A DNA stretch of 41,826 bases, from the NCBI RefSeq assembly GCF_902806265.1, contig NZ_CADCVZ010000019.1, positions 1 through 41,826 on the forward strand. The letters run 5' to 3'. The notes under the pieces are model-generated. The model was not told where the DNA came from. It saw only the letters and a program-made list of their open reading frames with translations, and made no database searches. Shown here one piece after another: positions 16,640 through 24,995 of the stretch. The stretch is from an uncultured Sphingomonas sp. (lineage in GTDB: Bacteria > Pseudomonadota > Alphaproteobacteria > Sphingomonadales > Sphingomonadaceae). Position numbers and translations under genes: made by a program. Each line of letters opens with the position of its first letter. The stretch's first letter is position 1.

Positions 16640-17652
16640 TCGGTAACAAGCCCGGTCCGAAGCGGGTTCTGATTGCCGGAGGCGCAGGCTTCATCGGCTC
16701 GCACCTTACGGATCGCCTGCTCGCCGCGGGTGCCGAGGTCACCGTCCTCGACAATCTGCAGACGGGCCGCCGCGAGAACCTTGCCCATCTGGACGGCGCT
16801 CGCGAGCTGCGCTTCATCAAGGCCGACATCACCGATGAGCTGCCGCGCAAGGTGACCGGCGACCGGTTCGACCAGATCTACAATCTGGCCTGCGCCGCCT
16901 CCCCGCCGCGCTACCAGGCCGACCCCGAGCACACCTTGCTCACCAACGTGCTCGGCACCCGGAACCTGCTGCGGCTGGCCGAGGCGCATGGCGCGCGTTT
17001 CCTGCTGACCTCCACCAGTGAGGTGTACGGCGATCCCGAGGTGCACCCGCAGCGCGAGGATTATCGCGGGTCAGTCAGCTGCACCGGCCCGCGCGCCTGC
17101 TATGACGAAGGAAAGCGTGCGGCCGAGACGCTGACCTTCGACTTCGTGCGGCTCGGCCGCGTGGACGCGCGCGTGGTCCGCATCTTCAACACCTACGGCC
17201 CGCGCATGGACCCTGACGATGGCCGGGTCGTCTCCAACGTCATCTGCCAAGCGCTCTCGGGTCAGCCGATCACCATCTACGGCGACGGGAGCCAGACTCG
17301 CAGCTTCTGCTATGTCGACGATCTGATTGATGGCATCCTGCGCCTGATGGCTCTCGAATGCGATCAGCCTGGGCCGGTCAACGTGGGCAACGCCGCCGAA
17401 CTCACCGTGCGCGATCTGGTGGAGCGGGTCGTCGCGCTGACCGGCACGAGCAGCCCGGTCACCTATCAGCCGCTGCCGCAGGACGATCCTCGTCGGCGCC
17501 GCCCGGACATCGGACTTGCCCAGCGGCTGCTGGGTTGGGAGCCCAGGGTCGACCTGCAGCAGGGGCTGGAGGCCACCACCACCTACTTCGCCGAGGAACT
17601 GCGCCGGCGACCGCCGGATGCCGGAGAGCCCGCGCTCGCCGCCGCGGAATGA
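16636..17652 (+). CDS. UDP-glucuronate decarboxylase-like extended SDR
   Basis: Extended SDR of 338 aa that resembles UDP-xylose synthase (UXS), which makes UDP-xylose from UDP-glucuronate. Diagnostic strings are GGAGFIG (15-21), LACAASPPRYQADP, LLTSTSEVYGDPEVHPQ and GPRACYDEGKR with Y156 and K160, then RIFNTYGPRMDPDDGRVVSN. The VNP(I/V)G segment normally before GPRACYDEGKR reads SCTG here, so the exact product should be treated as unproven. The start ATG overlaps the previous stop. A pentose or uronate donor for the adjacent glycosyltransferases is the natural inference. Confidence 0.9.
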   Translation: MIGNKPGPKRVLIAGGAGFIGSHLTDRLLAAGAEVTVLDNLQTGRRENLAHLDGARELRFIKADITDELPRKVTGDRFDQIYNLACAASPPRYQADPEHTLLTNVLGTRNLLRLAEAHGARFLLTSTSEVYGDPEVHPQREDYRGSVSCTGPRACYDEGKRAAETLTFDFVRLGRVDARVVRIFNTYGPRMDPDDGRVVSNVICQALSGQPITIYGDGSQTRSFCYVDDLIDGILRLMALECDQPGPVNVGNAAELTVRDLVERVVALTGTSSPVTYQPLPQDDPRRRRPDIGLAQRLLGWEPRVDLQQGLEATTTYFAEELRRRPPDAGEPALAAAE

Positions 17653-17658
17653 CGGTCG

Positions 17659-19329
17659 GTGCTGGTCTACGGCGACCATAGCGAAGCTGTCGACCCGCGC
17701 GCCCAGCTTGTTGAGATCGCCGACCGCCTGAGGGGCGGCTGGCTCAATCATGACGCGCTGACCGGCTGCTTCATCGATCTGGCGGGCGTAGCGCAGGGCC
17801 TTGCGGACGCGGATTTCCATGCTTGCGGCTGCGACCGGCCGCGGCCGGCCGAGGCCATGCTGCTAGAACAGCTCACCGGTCTGGCCTCCACCCTGCTCCG
17901 GTCTTGGGACCAGGGATGCGGCGGCGGACCGGGGCAGCCGCTCCGCATCCCCGTTCCGCTGCCCGGGCAGGTCCAGATTCGCTTGCCCGAAGGCTACGCC
18001 TTCTACGCGCTGCGGCCGGAGGCCTATGGCCTCGCCGCACGCCGATCAGAGCTGACCGGTCCTCCGCGGGTGATCGGGCTGCGCAGCATCGGCACCGGGC
18101 TCGCCTGCATGGCGGCGGCCGCGCTAGGCGCTCCGCCGCCGCTTACGCTACGACCAATCGGCAACCCCTTCGACCGGCGCCTCAATGTCGCTCCGGACCT
18201 TGAGCGCCAGATCCTATCCGGCGATTGCCACTACGTCATCGTCGACGAAGGACCGGGCATGTCGGGCAGCAGCTTCGGCGCGGTTGCCGATTGGCTCGAG
18301 GAGCATGGAATAGCGCCGGAGCGCGTCGCCTTTCTCCCTAGCCATGCGGGTGCCCTCGGTCCTCAGGCGAGCGCCCGCCAGCGCCAACGCTGGGCATCGG
18401 CGCAGCGGCCAGTGGTGTCGCTCGAGCGCCCGGAGGAAGGCTGGCTTGCGCCGCTGATCGGCCGTCCCAGCCAGCCACTGACAGACCTGTCCGGCGGCGC
18501 CTGGCGAGCTGCCGCTGCGATCCCCGAACAGGACTGGCCGTCGATCGACCCGATGTGGGAACGGCGCAAGTTCCTGGTAGCAACGGCAAGCGGCGAGTGG
18601 CTGGTCAAGTTCGCGGGGCTTGGCTGGATCGGCGAGCGGAAGCTCCAACTCGCACGCGAACTGCACTTGGCGGGGTTCGGATCGGAGCCGGCCGGTCTGG
18701 TCCGAGGCTGGCTGGTGACCCGCTGGCACTCCGATGCAGTGGTCGCCCGCCCAAGCCACGCGGAGCTTACCGCCTATCTGACGTTCCGCGCGAACCTGCC
18801 AGCTCCGGGTGCCGGCGCAAGTCCTGCGCAGCTCCTGACAATGATCCGCCGAAACTTACCCGCTCTCGCCAATTGGTCACCCGACCTCGACCGGCTGCAT
18901 CCGACACCCGTCTGCACCGACAACCGCATGGCGCGGTACGAGTGGCTGCGGCTACCTTCCGGCCAGCTGCTCAAGGCCGACGCGCTCGACCACCATGCCA
19001 CTCACGATCTCATCGGCTGTCAGGACGTCGCGTGGGACGTGGCCGGCGCCATTGTCGAACTCGGCCTGGAGCCGGACGAGGCAGGTCGGCTTGCGTCAGC
19101 AACCGGCGCCGATTCCGCGCTGCTGGACTTCTACCTCACCGCCTACACGGCATTTCGCATCGGGGCGCATCGGATGAGCGCGTCCACGCTCCACCATTGG
19201 CCGGAGGAACAGCACCGCCACCTCCTCGCGGCGAAGCAGCTTGAGCGGCGGCTAGCGTCCGTAGATGCGGTCGAGCACGCCGGCGACCTCGACGAGATGC
19301 CGGCTGTCGGGGTCGAACCCGGCGCCTGA
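17659..19329 (+). CDS. Unrecognised protein: PRTase-like N-terminal half plus APH/kinase-like C-terminal half
   Basis: I do not recognise this 556-aa protein as a named family. Residues 135-210 look like a type I phosphoribosyltransferase core: RVIGLRSIGTGLACMAAAAL, then the PRPP-loop-like YVIVDEGPGMSGSSF (192-206), where classical enzymes have an acidic pair and a GT/GS-rich loop. The C-terminal third, from about residue 295 (ERRKFLVATASGEWLVKFAG), resembles an aminoglycoside-phosphotransferase-type kinase fold, with KADALDHHATHD and DVAWDVAGAIVEL in place of the catalytic and metal-binding loops. The start is GTG 17659, six bases after the UXS-like stop; the ATG at 17649 is out of frame. 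The last 26 codons overlap the convergent oxidoreductase. It could make or activate a ribosyl or nucleotide-linked intermediate, but that is speculation. Confidence 0.8.
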   Translation: MLVYGDHSEAVDPRAQLVEIADRLRGGWLNHDALTGCFIDLAGVAQGLADADFHACGCDRPRPAEAMLLEQLTGLASTLLRSWDQGCGGGPGQPLRIPVPLPGQVQIRLPEGYAFYALRPEAYGLAARRSELTGPPRVIGLRSIGTGLACMAAAALGAPPPLTLRPIGNPFDRRLNVAPDLERQILSGDCHYVIVDEGPGMSGSSFGAVADWLEEHGIAPERVAFLPSHAGALGPQASARQRQRWASAQRPVVSLERPEEGWLAPLIGRPSQPLTDLSGGAWRAAAAIPEQDWPSIDPMWERRKFLVATASGEWLVKFAGLGWIGERKLQLARELHLAGFGSEPAGLVRGWLVTRWHSDAVVARPSHAELTAYLTFRANLPAPGAGASPAQLLTMIRRNLPALANWSPDLDRLHPTPVCTDNRMARYEWLRLPSGQLLKADALDHHATHDLIGCQDVAWDVAGAIVELGLEPDEAGRLASATGADSALLDFYLTAYTAFRIGAHRMSASTLHHWPEEQHRHLLAAKQLERRLASVDAVEHAGDLDEMPAVGVEPGA

Positions 19330-20241
19330 CGCAAGCCGCCGCGCCCAGTCGGCTGCGGCGCGGCCACCCCAATCGTCCTCGCGCCCGGCGAGCGGCCGGC
19401 TCGACGTGCCATCCATGCGGACCGCGTCGAAGGCGTAGAAGCTGCCGTCCACATTCCGCAGCGCGGCAGCGCCGCCCGTTCCGAAGAACTCCGCGGAGAT
19501 CACCGCTTCCTGCCCCGCGGGCAAGCGCCACGAGCAGGCGAGGCGCAGGACCGTACCGCCGGCCAGCGTGACCGTCGCTACCGCGAAGTCCTCGCACTGC
19601 TGGGCCGCGTTCCGCAGCGGCTCGCCCCCGCTCAGCAGGTGCGACTGCACCTCGACCACCTCCGGCCACTCCAGCGCCCATAAGGCCAGGTCGACCAAGT
19701 GGACGCCAAGGTCCATGACGCAGCCGCCGCCCGACAGCGCCGGGTCGTAGAACCATGGCTTGTCGGGGCCATAGGCGTTGTGGAAGGTGAGGTCCGCCGC
19801 GAAGACTCGGCCGAGCTCGCCGCCGCGAACCAGGTCGCGGATGGCCTGAATGCCGCCCGTGAAACGATAGCTGAGATCCACGCCGAGCAGGCGGTCACCC
19901 TGCTCGGCCGCCCCCACTACCCCGCCGACTTCCGCCGCCGTTCGCCCGAGCGGCTTCTGGCAGAACACGGCCACCCCCGCCCTCAGCGCACGGATCGACT
20001 GCTCGGCATGCAGCGCGCTGGGGCTGGCGATCACCAGCCCGTCGAGGTCCTGGGTCAGCAGCTCGTCCAGGCTGTCCATCGCGGCCGCGCCAGGCGCCAG
20101 TTCGATGGCTGCCGAGCGCATCTCCGCCGAGGGATCGGCGACCGCCGCCACTTCAATCACGCCGGTGGCGAGCATGGCCTCCATCCGGTGGCGGCCGATC
20201 CAGCCCACGCCGAGGAACCCCAGCCGCGGCTTGTCCGTCAC
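19252..20241 (-). CDS. Gfo/Idh/MocA family oxidoreductase
   Basis: NAD(P)-dependent sugar or cyclitol dehydrogenase, 329 aa. The N-terminal Rossmann motif is GFLGVGWIGRHRM, and the family EKP motif appears as FCQKPLGR, keeping the lysine and proline. The C-terminal domain contains VDLSYRFTGGIQAI and the metal-free active-site-type segment GGGCVMDLGVHLVDLALW. The GTG start at 20241 overlaps the dehydrogenase stop by four bases. Enzymes of this family oxidise inositols or UDP-sugars, so it fits both the inositol and the sugar-nucleotide part of the locus. Its 3' end overlaps the convergent gene by 78 bases. Confidence 0.93.
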   Translation of the reverse strand: MTDKPRLGFLGVGWIGRHRMEAMLATGVIEVAAVADPSAEMRSAAIELAPGAAAMDSLDELLTQDLDGLVIASPSALHAEQSIRALRAGVAVFCQKPLGRTAAEVGGVVGAAEQGDRLLGVDLSYRFTGGIQAIRDLVRGGELGRVFAADLTFHNAYGPDKPWFYDPALSGGGCVMDLGVHLVDLALWALEWPEVVEVQSHLLSGGEPLRNAAQQCEDFAVATVTLAGGTVLRLACSWRLPAGQEAVISAEFFGTGGAAALRNVDGSFYAFDAVRMDGTSSRPLAGREDDWGGRAAADWARRLASGAGFDPDSRHLVEVAGVLDRIYGR

Positions 20242-21221
20242 GGTACCACCAGCGCCTTGAGAAAGCCGTCCGGCCGGTCGCGAGTGTCGTTAAGCGCGTC
20301 GCCCAGCCGCTCGAGCGGGTAGCGGTGCGTGTAGAGCGGCGACGGGTCGAGCCGGCCGCTGGCGACCGCGTCGACCGCCTCCCGAATGCCTTCGATGTAG
20401 CGCGCTGGATCGCGCTCATGGGCGTTGATCACGTCCAACCCCCGCCAATTCCACAACCACATGTTGACCTGCCGCGGCCCATCCTGATGGTAGCCCGCGA
20501 CGATCAGCTTGCCGCGTTCCGCAGTAAGCTCTGCCGCCAAGTCGAGCGGCCACTGCTTGCCGACCGCCTCGATCACCCGCTCGCAGAACTTACCGTCCGT
20601 AAGCTCCTTGACCCGCTCGATGATCCCGCCGTGGTCTTCCATCGGGATCACCTCGGCCGCGCCGAACTGGCGGGCCACGTCGAGCGAGAACGGCCGGCGC
20701 GAGATCGCGATTACCCGCGCGCCCGCGTCGGTGGCCAGGCGGGTGAGGATCGCGCCCAGAAAGCCGATGCCGACGATGGCCACGGTCTGGCCGGCCTCGA
20801 TGTCGCTGCGCCGAAAGATGTTGAAGGCGCATCCGAGCGGCTCGCCCGGAAAGGGCTGGCCGTGAAGCGCCGGCGGCAGCTTCACCACCGCGTCCGCCTC
20901 GGCGACGTCGAAGTCGGCGTAGCTCTTGTAGCTCAATGCCGCCACGCGGTCCCCGAGCTGCATGGCCGTGACACCCTCGCCCAAGGCGTCGATCGTGCCC
21001 CAGCCCTCATGCCCCATGCCGCCTGGCTCCCCGGGGAAGCTCATCCACTCCGGGCCAGACCAAGGCGTCAAGTTGGAGGCGCACACCCCGCAACCTTCGA
21101 GCTTGACCCGCACCTGCCCAGGCCCGGGCTCCGGCCGGTCCACCTGCTTCAGCCGCATCTCGCCAGGCCCCGCCAGCACCGCAGCGCGCATGGGTGTACT
21201 CATAGTTGCGATGTCGCTCAC
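20238..21221 (-). CDS. Medium-chain (zinc-type) alcohol dehydrogenase family protein
   Basis: MDR-superfamily oxidoreductase of 327 aa, shorter than classical zinc alcohol dehydrogenases. It has the catalytic-domain GCGVCASNLTPW and GMGHEGWG motifs, then the Rossmann loop VAIVGIGFLGAILTRL. The four-cysteine structural-zinc lobe normally after GHE is absent, as in several polyol and threonine dehydrogenase relatives. The start is GTG 21221, eight bases after the epimerase stop and preceded by AGAAGAA; ATGs at 21203 and 21191 are alternatives. Likely substrate: a sugar, polyol or cyclitol hydroxyl in the same pathway as the neighbouring Gfo/Idh enzyme. Confidence 0.92.
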   Translation of the reverse strand: MSDIATMSTPMRAAVLAGPGEMRLKQVDRPEPGPGQVRVKLEGCGVCASNLTPWSGPEWMSFPGEPGGMGHEGWGTIDALGEGVTAMQLGDRVAALSYKSYADFDVAEADAVVKLPPALHGQPFPGEPLGCAFNIFRRSDIEAGQTVAIVGIGFLGAILTRLATDAGARVIAISRRPFSLDVARQFGAAEVIPMEDHGGIIERVKELTDGKFCERVIEAVGKQWPLDLAAELTAERGKLIVAGYHQDGPRQVNMWLWNWRGLDVINAHERDPARYIEGIREAVDAVASGRLDPSPLYTHRYPLERLGDALNDTRDRPDGFLKALVVP

Positions 21222-21229
21222 GTTTCTTC

Positions 21230-22252
21230 TCAGCTGGCGAAAGATTCGTCGGTCGGACGCGCGAAGAAGTCGAGGTACCAGGGCACGGCAACCGCCATCC
21301 CCTCGGCCACGGTATGGCTCGGCTGATAGCCCAGCAGCGTGCGGGCTTTGCTGATGTCGGCCAGTGAATGCCGCACGTCGCCCGGCCGGAACTCGCCCAT
21401 CTGCGGCTCGCGGGCGTAATGGACTTGGTGCTGGCGCAGCGCGTCGCGGATCAGCCCGAACAGTTGCAGCAGGCTGGTGCGTTCGCCGACCGCGACGTTG
21501 TACACCTCGCCCTGCGCGTCATCCCCGGCCAGAGCCGCGCGAATGTTGGCCTGCACCGCGTTGGCGACGTAGCAGAAGTCGCGGCTGGTCTCCCCGTCCC
21601 CGTTCACCAGCACCGGCTGATCGCCGATCATTGCCGCGGCCCACTTGGGGATCACCGCCGCATAAGCGCCGTCCGGGTCTTGCCGCGGCCCGAACACGTT
21701 GAAGTAGCGCAGGCCCGTCACCTTGATGCCGTAGCTCCGCGCGTAAACCGATGCGTAGATCTCGTCGGCCAGCTTGGTGGCCGCGTAGGGCGACAGCGGC
21801 GCTCCGATCCGGTCCTCGCGCTTGGGAAGGTCCGGGCTGTCGCCGTAGGTCGAACTGGAGGCGGCATAGACGAAGCGACTGACCTCCGCCCGGCGCGCAG
21901 CGTCGAGCATGTTGACGAACCCCGTGACGTTGACGTCGTGGGAGGTTAGCGGATCGGCCAGGGAGCGCGGCACGGAGCCGAGCGCAGCCTGGTGCAGCAC
22001 CACGTCCACGCCCGCGAGGGCGGCAGCACAAGCCTTGCGGTCGCGAATGTCGCCTTCGATGAAGCGAAAGCTCCTCTCGAACTGCTCGGGCGCGGCGGCC
22101 TGAAGCTCGTTGAGGTTGCGGCGATGACCGGTCGCGAAGTTGTCGAGCCCGACCACGCGCTGGCCGCCCTTCAACAACGCTTCGGCTAGATTGGAGCCGA
22201 TGAAGCCCGCGACACCGGTGACCAGCCAGGTGGACTGCCGGCCGGCGAGCAT
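21230..22252 (-). CDS. UDP-N-acetylglucosamine 4-epimerase-type SDR (WbpP/TviC-like)
   Basis: Extended SDR of 340 aa that interconverts UDP-GlcNAc/GalNAc or the corresponding uronic acids in characterised relatives. Diagnostic segments are [10 protein letters not shown] (13-22), [40 protein letters not shown] with Y156 and K160, and the strongly conserved [20 protein letters not shown]. It is the first gene of a three-gene leftward operon with the MDR and Gfo/Idh oxidoreductases. The ribosome-binding site is weak. An aminosugar or its uronate is thus a plausible component of the glycoconjugate. Confidence 0.93.
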   Translation of the reverse strand: MLAGRQSTWLVTGVAGFIGSNLAEALLKGGQRVVGLDNFATGHRRNLNELQAAAPEQFERSFRFIEGDIRDRKACAAALAGVDVVLHQAALGSVPRSLADPLTSHDVNVTGFVNMLDAARRAEVSRFVYAASSSTYGDSPDLPKREDRIGAPLSPYAATKLADEIYASVYARSYGIKVTGLRYFNVFGPRQDPDGAYAAVIPKWAAAMIGDQPVLVNGDGETSRDFCYVANAVQANIRAALAGDDAQGEVYNVAVGERTSLLQLFGLIRDALRQHQVHYAREPQMGEFRPGDVRHSLADISKARTLLGYQPSHTVAEGMAVAVPWYLDFFARPTDESFAS

Positions 22253-22369
22253 GGCGGAAAGCTGGGGATCGAGGATGAGCGTGACCTTTCCCTAACGAAG
22301 CTGCGCTCCGCTAAAGAGATGTAGGCCAAACGGCAACGCTTAACCGGCGCCGGGCCCGGCACGCTCGAC

Positions 22370-22540
22370 TTAGTAGCGGGCGCTGGTCCCGCCCGTGCGC
22401 TTGTTGTTCTTGTAGTAAGCGTAGCCGGCACCGGCCGCGGCACCGATGATCGGTCCGATGAACGGCATGGGGATGCCGATCAACGCGCCCACCGCGGCGT
22501 ACTTGGCCATCTTCTTGCCCAATGGCTTGTCTTGCATCAT
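22370..22540 (-). CDS. Small glycine-rich membrane protein, 56 aa
   Basis: Short conserved-looking open frame starting MMQDKPLGKKMAKYAAVGAL. A basic start is followed by one hydrophobic stretch with two prolines (IGIPMPFIGPIIGAAAGAGY), then a basic, Ser/Thr-rich tail. The small-residue spacing recalls glycine-zipper membrane proteins. The start ATG at 22540 has GGGAGC six bases upstream. The frame is open much further upstream, but only as antisense to the PepSY gene. No function can be named. It lies divergently from the PepSY gene and upstream of the epimerase operon on the same strand, with a 117-base gap. Confidence 0.7.
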   Translation of the reverse strand: MMQDKPLGKKMAKYAAVGALIGIPMPFIGPIIGAAAGAGYAYYKNNKRTGGTSARY

Positions 22541-22632
22541 CGTTCTGCTCCCGGGGTCGTTACAAACCTGCGTGATCAACTCCCGCGCTCTGCCTTCGTT
22601 GCGCACATACAAGCCATGTCGGTGCAGCACCC

Positions 22633-22649
22633 TTGCGAATGCGTCGCAA
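22633..22649. promoter_or_regulatory. Fur-box-like perfect inverted repeat
   Basis: TTGCGA (22633-22638), five bases, TCGCAA (22644-22649) is a perfect 6-5-6 inverted repeat in the 129-base gap between the divergent 56-aa and PepSY genes, 20 bases before the PepSY ATG. The TGCGAAT core resembles Fur-type operators of proteobacteria, and PepSY membrane proteins are often iron-regulated ferric reductase-like proteins. The regulator assignment is inference. Confidence 0.45.
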
Positions 22650-22669
22650 TAGCGGCTAGACGGCGGTCC

Positions 22670-23842
22670 ATGACGACTTCGGCAGTCCGCACCTGGTACC
22701 TGATCCACAAGTGGACGAGCCTCGTGTGCACGGCGTTCCTGTTCATGCTGTGCGTAACCGGCCTGCCGCTGATCTTTCATGACGAGATCGACCGGCTGAC
22801 CGGCGGACCGCCGCCACTCCAGGGCCCCGCATCCTCGTCGGACTCGCCGGGGCTGCTGCCGCTCGACGCCATGCTCCAGCGGGCGCTGGCGGAGCGGCCG
22901 GTCGAGGTGCCGCTCTACATGGCCTTCGACAATGGGAGCCCGCTGCTGACGGTCACGACCGGGCCGGCGCCGGACGCCGCCGAAGCCGACATGACCTTGC
23001 TGTTGTTTGACCGGATCACCGGCCGGATGGTCGCGCCGCCCGGTGAAGAAGGGTTCATGGACGTCCTTCTCCAGCTCCATACCGATATGTTCCTGGGCTT
23101 GCCTGGAATGCTGTTCCTCGGCTTCATGGGCGTCCTGTTCGTTGCCGCCCTTGTGTCGGGCACCGTGCTCTACGCGCCGTTCATGCGAAAGCTCGACTTC
23201 GGCACCCTGCGGGCCGAGCGCAGCCGTCGGACGAAGTGGCTGGACTGGCACAATCTGCTGGGGATCACCGCCTTGGCCTGGATGACTGTGGTCGGGGTGA
23301 CCGGCTTCATCAACGCCCTCGCGACCCCGCTAATTGACAGTTGGCGGGCGGACGCCGCGGCAGAGATGACCGGCAGCAAGGAGGGGGTAAGCGCGCTGCC
23401 GCCGCAGCGGTACGGCTCGCTGGACAAGGCCATGGCCTCGGCCCGCCGAGCGCTGCCGGGCAACAATCCGCAGTTCGTCGCCTTTCCCGGCGGAGCCTTC
23501 AGCACGCCGGGTCACTATGCGGTCTTTTTCCAGGGCGCGACACCGTTCACCCAGCGGCTGCTGACGCCAGCGCTGATCGACGGCGCGACTGGCGAGCTCA
23601 CCGACGTGCGGCCGATGCCGCTCACGATGAAGGCGTTGCAGCTCAGCCAACCGCTGCACTTCGGCGACTACGGCGGGCTGCCGCTGAAGCTTCTGTGGGC
23701 GACGCTGACCTGCTCCACCCTGGTGGTGCTTGGTTCGGGGATCTACTTGTGGCTCGGCCGCCGCCGCGCCCCACTGGCCGCGCGCGTGCGGGAGGTTACC
23801 AGCGGCGGACGGGCGACCTTGGTGCCGAGCCCCACCGAATGA
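22670..23842 (+). CDS. PepSY-associated membrane protein (iron-uptake reductase type)
   Basis: Inner-membrane protein of 390 aa with four predicted helices and PepSY-type periplasmic loops. It begins with TWYLIHKWTSLVCTAFLFML, where the histidine near the first helix is typical, and later has LLQLHTDMFLGLPG, LDWHNLLGITALAWM and LSQPLHFGDYGGLP. The spaced histidines suggest haem binding, as proposed for the ferric-siderophore reductase-like members. ATG 22670 is chosen because the first helix follows directly; the longer frame from 22532 adds unlikely sequence. It sits about 1.1 kb before a siderophore-type TonB receptor and next to a Fur-like inverted repeat, so a role in iron acquisition is plausible. 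Confidence 0.9.
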   Translation: MTTSAVRTWYLIHKWTSLVCTAFLFMLCVTGLPLIFHDEIDRLTGGPPPLQGPASSSDSPGLLPLDAMLQRALAERPVEVPLYMAFDNGSPLLTVTTGPAPDAAEADMTLLLFDRITGRMVAPPGEEGFMDVLLQLHTDMFLGLPGMLFLGFMGVLFVAALVSGTVLYAPFMRKLDFGTLRAERSRRTKWLDWHNLLGITALAWMTVVGVTGFINALATPLIDSWRADAAAEMTGSKEGVSALPPQRYGSLDKAMASARRALPGNNPQFVAFPGGAFSTPGHYAVFFQGATPFTQRLLTPALIDGATGELTDVRPMPLTMKALQLSQPLHFGDYGGLPLKLLWATLTCSTLVVLGSGIYLWLGRRRAPLAARVREVTSGGRATLVPSPTE

Positions 23843-24006
23843 GCCGCTCCACCTTTGGACTGCCAACCTTCATCGCGCTACTGAGTCTCGCCGGATTGGT
23901 GCTCGCGCTGACCGGCGAAGGCTGGCGCGACGGCCTGTCGTGGGCGGCCTTGTCCGCTCCCCTGCTTGCGGTTGCCTGGGCAATGACCGCCCGAAAGCCT
24001 CGCTGA
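23839..24006 (+). CDS. Small hydrophobic protein, 55 aa
   Basis: Short gene whose ATG overlaps the PepSY stop as ATGA, so it is translationally coupled. The product starts MSRSTFGLPTFIALLSLAGL and has two hydrophobic stretches (about 8-25 and 34-50) separated by a GEGWRDGLSW turn, then the basic end ARKPR. Small two-helix partners of this kind are common after PepSY genes; the function is unknown. A frame covering it extends far upstream, but only as a shadow of the PepSY gene. Confidence 0.75.
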   Translation: MSRSTFGLPTFIALLSLAGLVLALTGEGWRDGLSWAALSAPLLAVAWAMTARKPR

Positions 24007-24062
24007 AGGCGACCATACGCCGGTCCGTTTGCCTGCGCTGGGAGAGGTGGCACCGCGGGATG

Positions 24063-24737
24063 TCAGTCGGCGCCATGTTCCTTGTCGCGGGGCTCGGGCT
24101 GGGCCACCGGCAAGCTCCACCCCCGCCTAATTGCAAGCAACCGGAGGCCGAAGCAGGTGCCAGCTGCAGCGATCGCGGCCGGGATGACCGGCCAGCTCAA
24201 GAGGTCGCCGATTACGACTACGGTCGCGCCACTCAGCGCGGCTACCGCATAGAGTTCGCCGCGCAGCACAGCCGGCGTTCGCGCGACCAGCAGGTCCCGG
24301 GCGATCCCGCCGCCGATGCCCGTGAGCATGCCGAGCAGGGCCGCCATTAACGGCGTAGCCCCGAACGCCAGAGCCTTCTGCGCGCCGGATACCGCGAACA
24401 GCGCCAACCCGCCGGCATCGAAGATCAGAATGGGCACGCGCCAGCGGGTTGCTGGGGAGTGCCAGAAGAAGATGGTCAGGCCCGCGGCCATTGCGGCGGC
24501 GAAGTAGCGCCAATCGCCGATGGCGGCGGGCGGGACTGAACCAATCAGCAGGTCTCGCCCGATGCCGCCTGCAACGGATGCGGCGAACGACAGGACCAGC
24601 ACGCCGAATAGGTCGAGGCTCCGCTGCACGCCGAGCATGGCGCCGCTGATCGCGAATACGAAGGTGCCGAGAAGATCGAGAACGAGCAGAAGGTCGCGCA
24701 ACCGTTGCGCGATCTCCGGACTGAGGGCGGTGTTCAT
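24063..24737 (-). CDS. Trimeric intracellular cation (TRIC) channel family protein (UPF0126)
   Basis: Inner-membrane protein of 224 aa made of two repeated three-helix units plus a seventh helix, the bacterial TRIC layout. Both repeats carry the family motif: ASVAGGIGRDLLIGSVPPAA in the first and GMLTGIGGGIARDLLVARTP in the second. TRIC homologues conduct potassium or other monovalent cations. The charged C-terminus (PEPRDKEHGAD) is probably cytoplasmic. It is transcribed alone, divergently from the TonB receptor, across a 258-base gap in which I see no convincing promoter or operator. Confidence 0.93.
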   Translation of the reverse strand: MNTALSPEIAQRLRDLLLVLDLLGTFVFAISGAMLGVQRSLDLFGVLVLSFAASVAGGIGRDLLIGSVPPAAIGDWRYFAAAMAAGLTIFFWHSPATRWRVPILIFDAGGLALFAVSGAQKALAFGATPLMAALLGMLTGIGGGIARDLLVARTPAVLRGELYAVAALSGATVVVIGDLLSWPVIPAAIAAAGTCFGLRLLAIRRGWSLPVAQPEPRDKEHGAD

Positions 24738-24995
24738 TGGGACCGAATTTCAACTCCAGCGACAGCCACAGCCGTTCTACCGCGGCCACGCGCTCACGAG
24801 CGGTTACGCCAGACTTGCTGCCGGTAGAAGCGGTTTGCAGTCTTGCCCTTGCCTGCCGTCGGGGGTGGTGATGCTCCCAGCGGACTTGCGATTCAACCTG
24901 CCATGGCGTGGCCCGTCCGCAACGGATATCGACCCTCCGCAAAGATGCGCCGGGGAAGTCTGCGGTAGTCTGGTTTGGGCAGGGAGGAGTTGGAC

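Noticed and set aside
22349-22360. Palindrome GCCGGGCCCGGC as a terminator for the 56-aa gene
   Set aside because: It has no loop of its own and no T run follows on the minus strand. In such GC-rich DNA a 12-base palindrome is weak evidence.
24738-24995. Search for a Fur box or promoter before the siderophore-type receptor
   Set aside because: No inverted repeat or -35/-10 pair of convincing quality was found in this 258-base gap.
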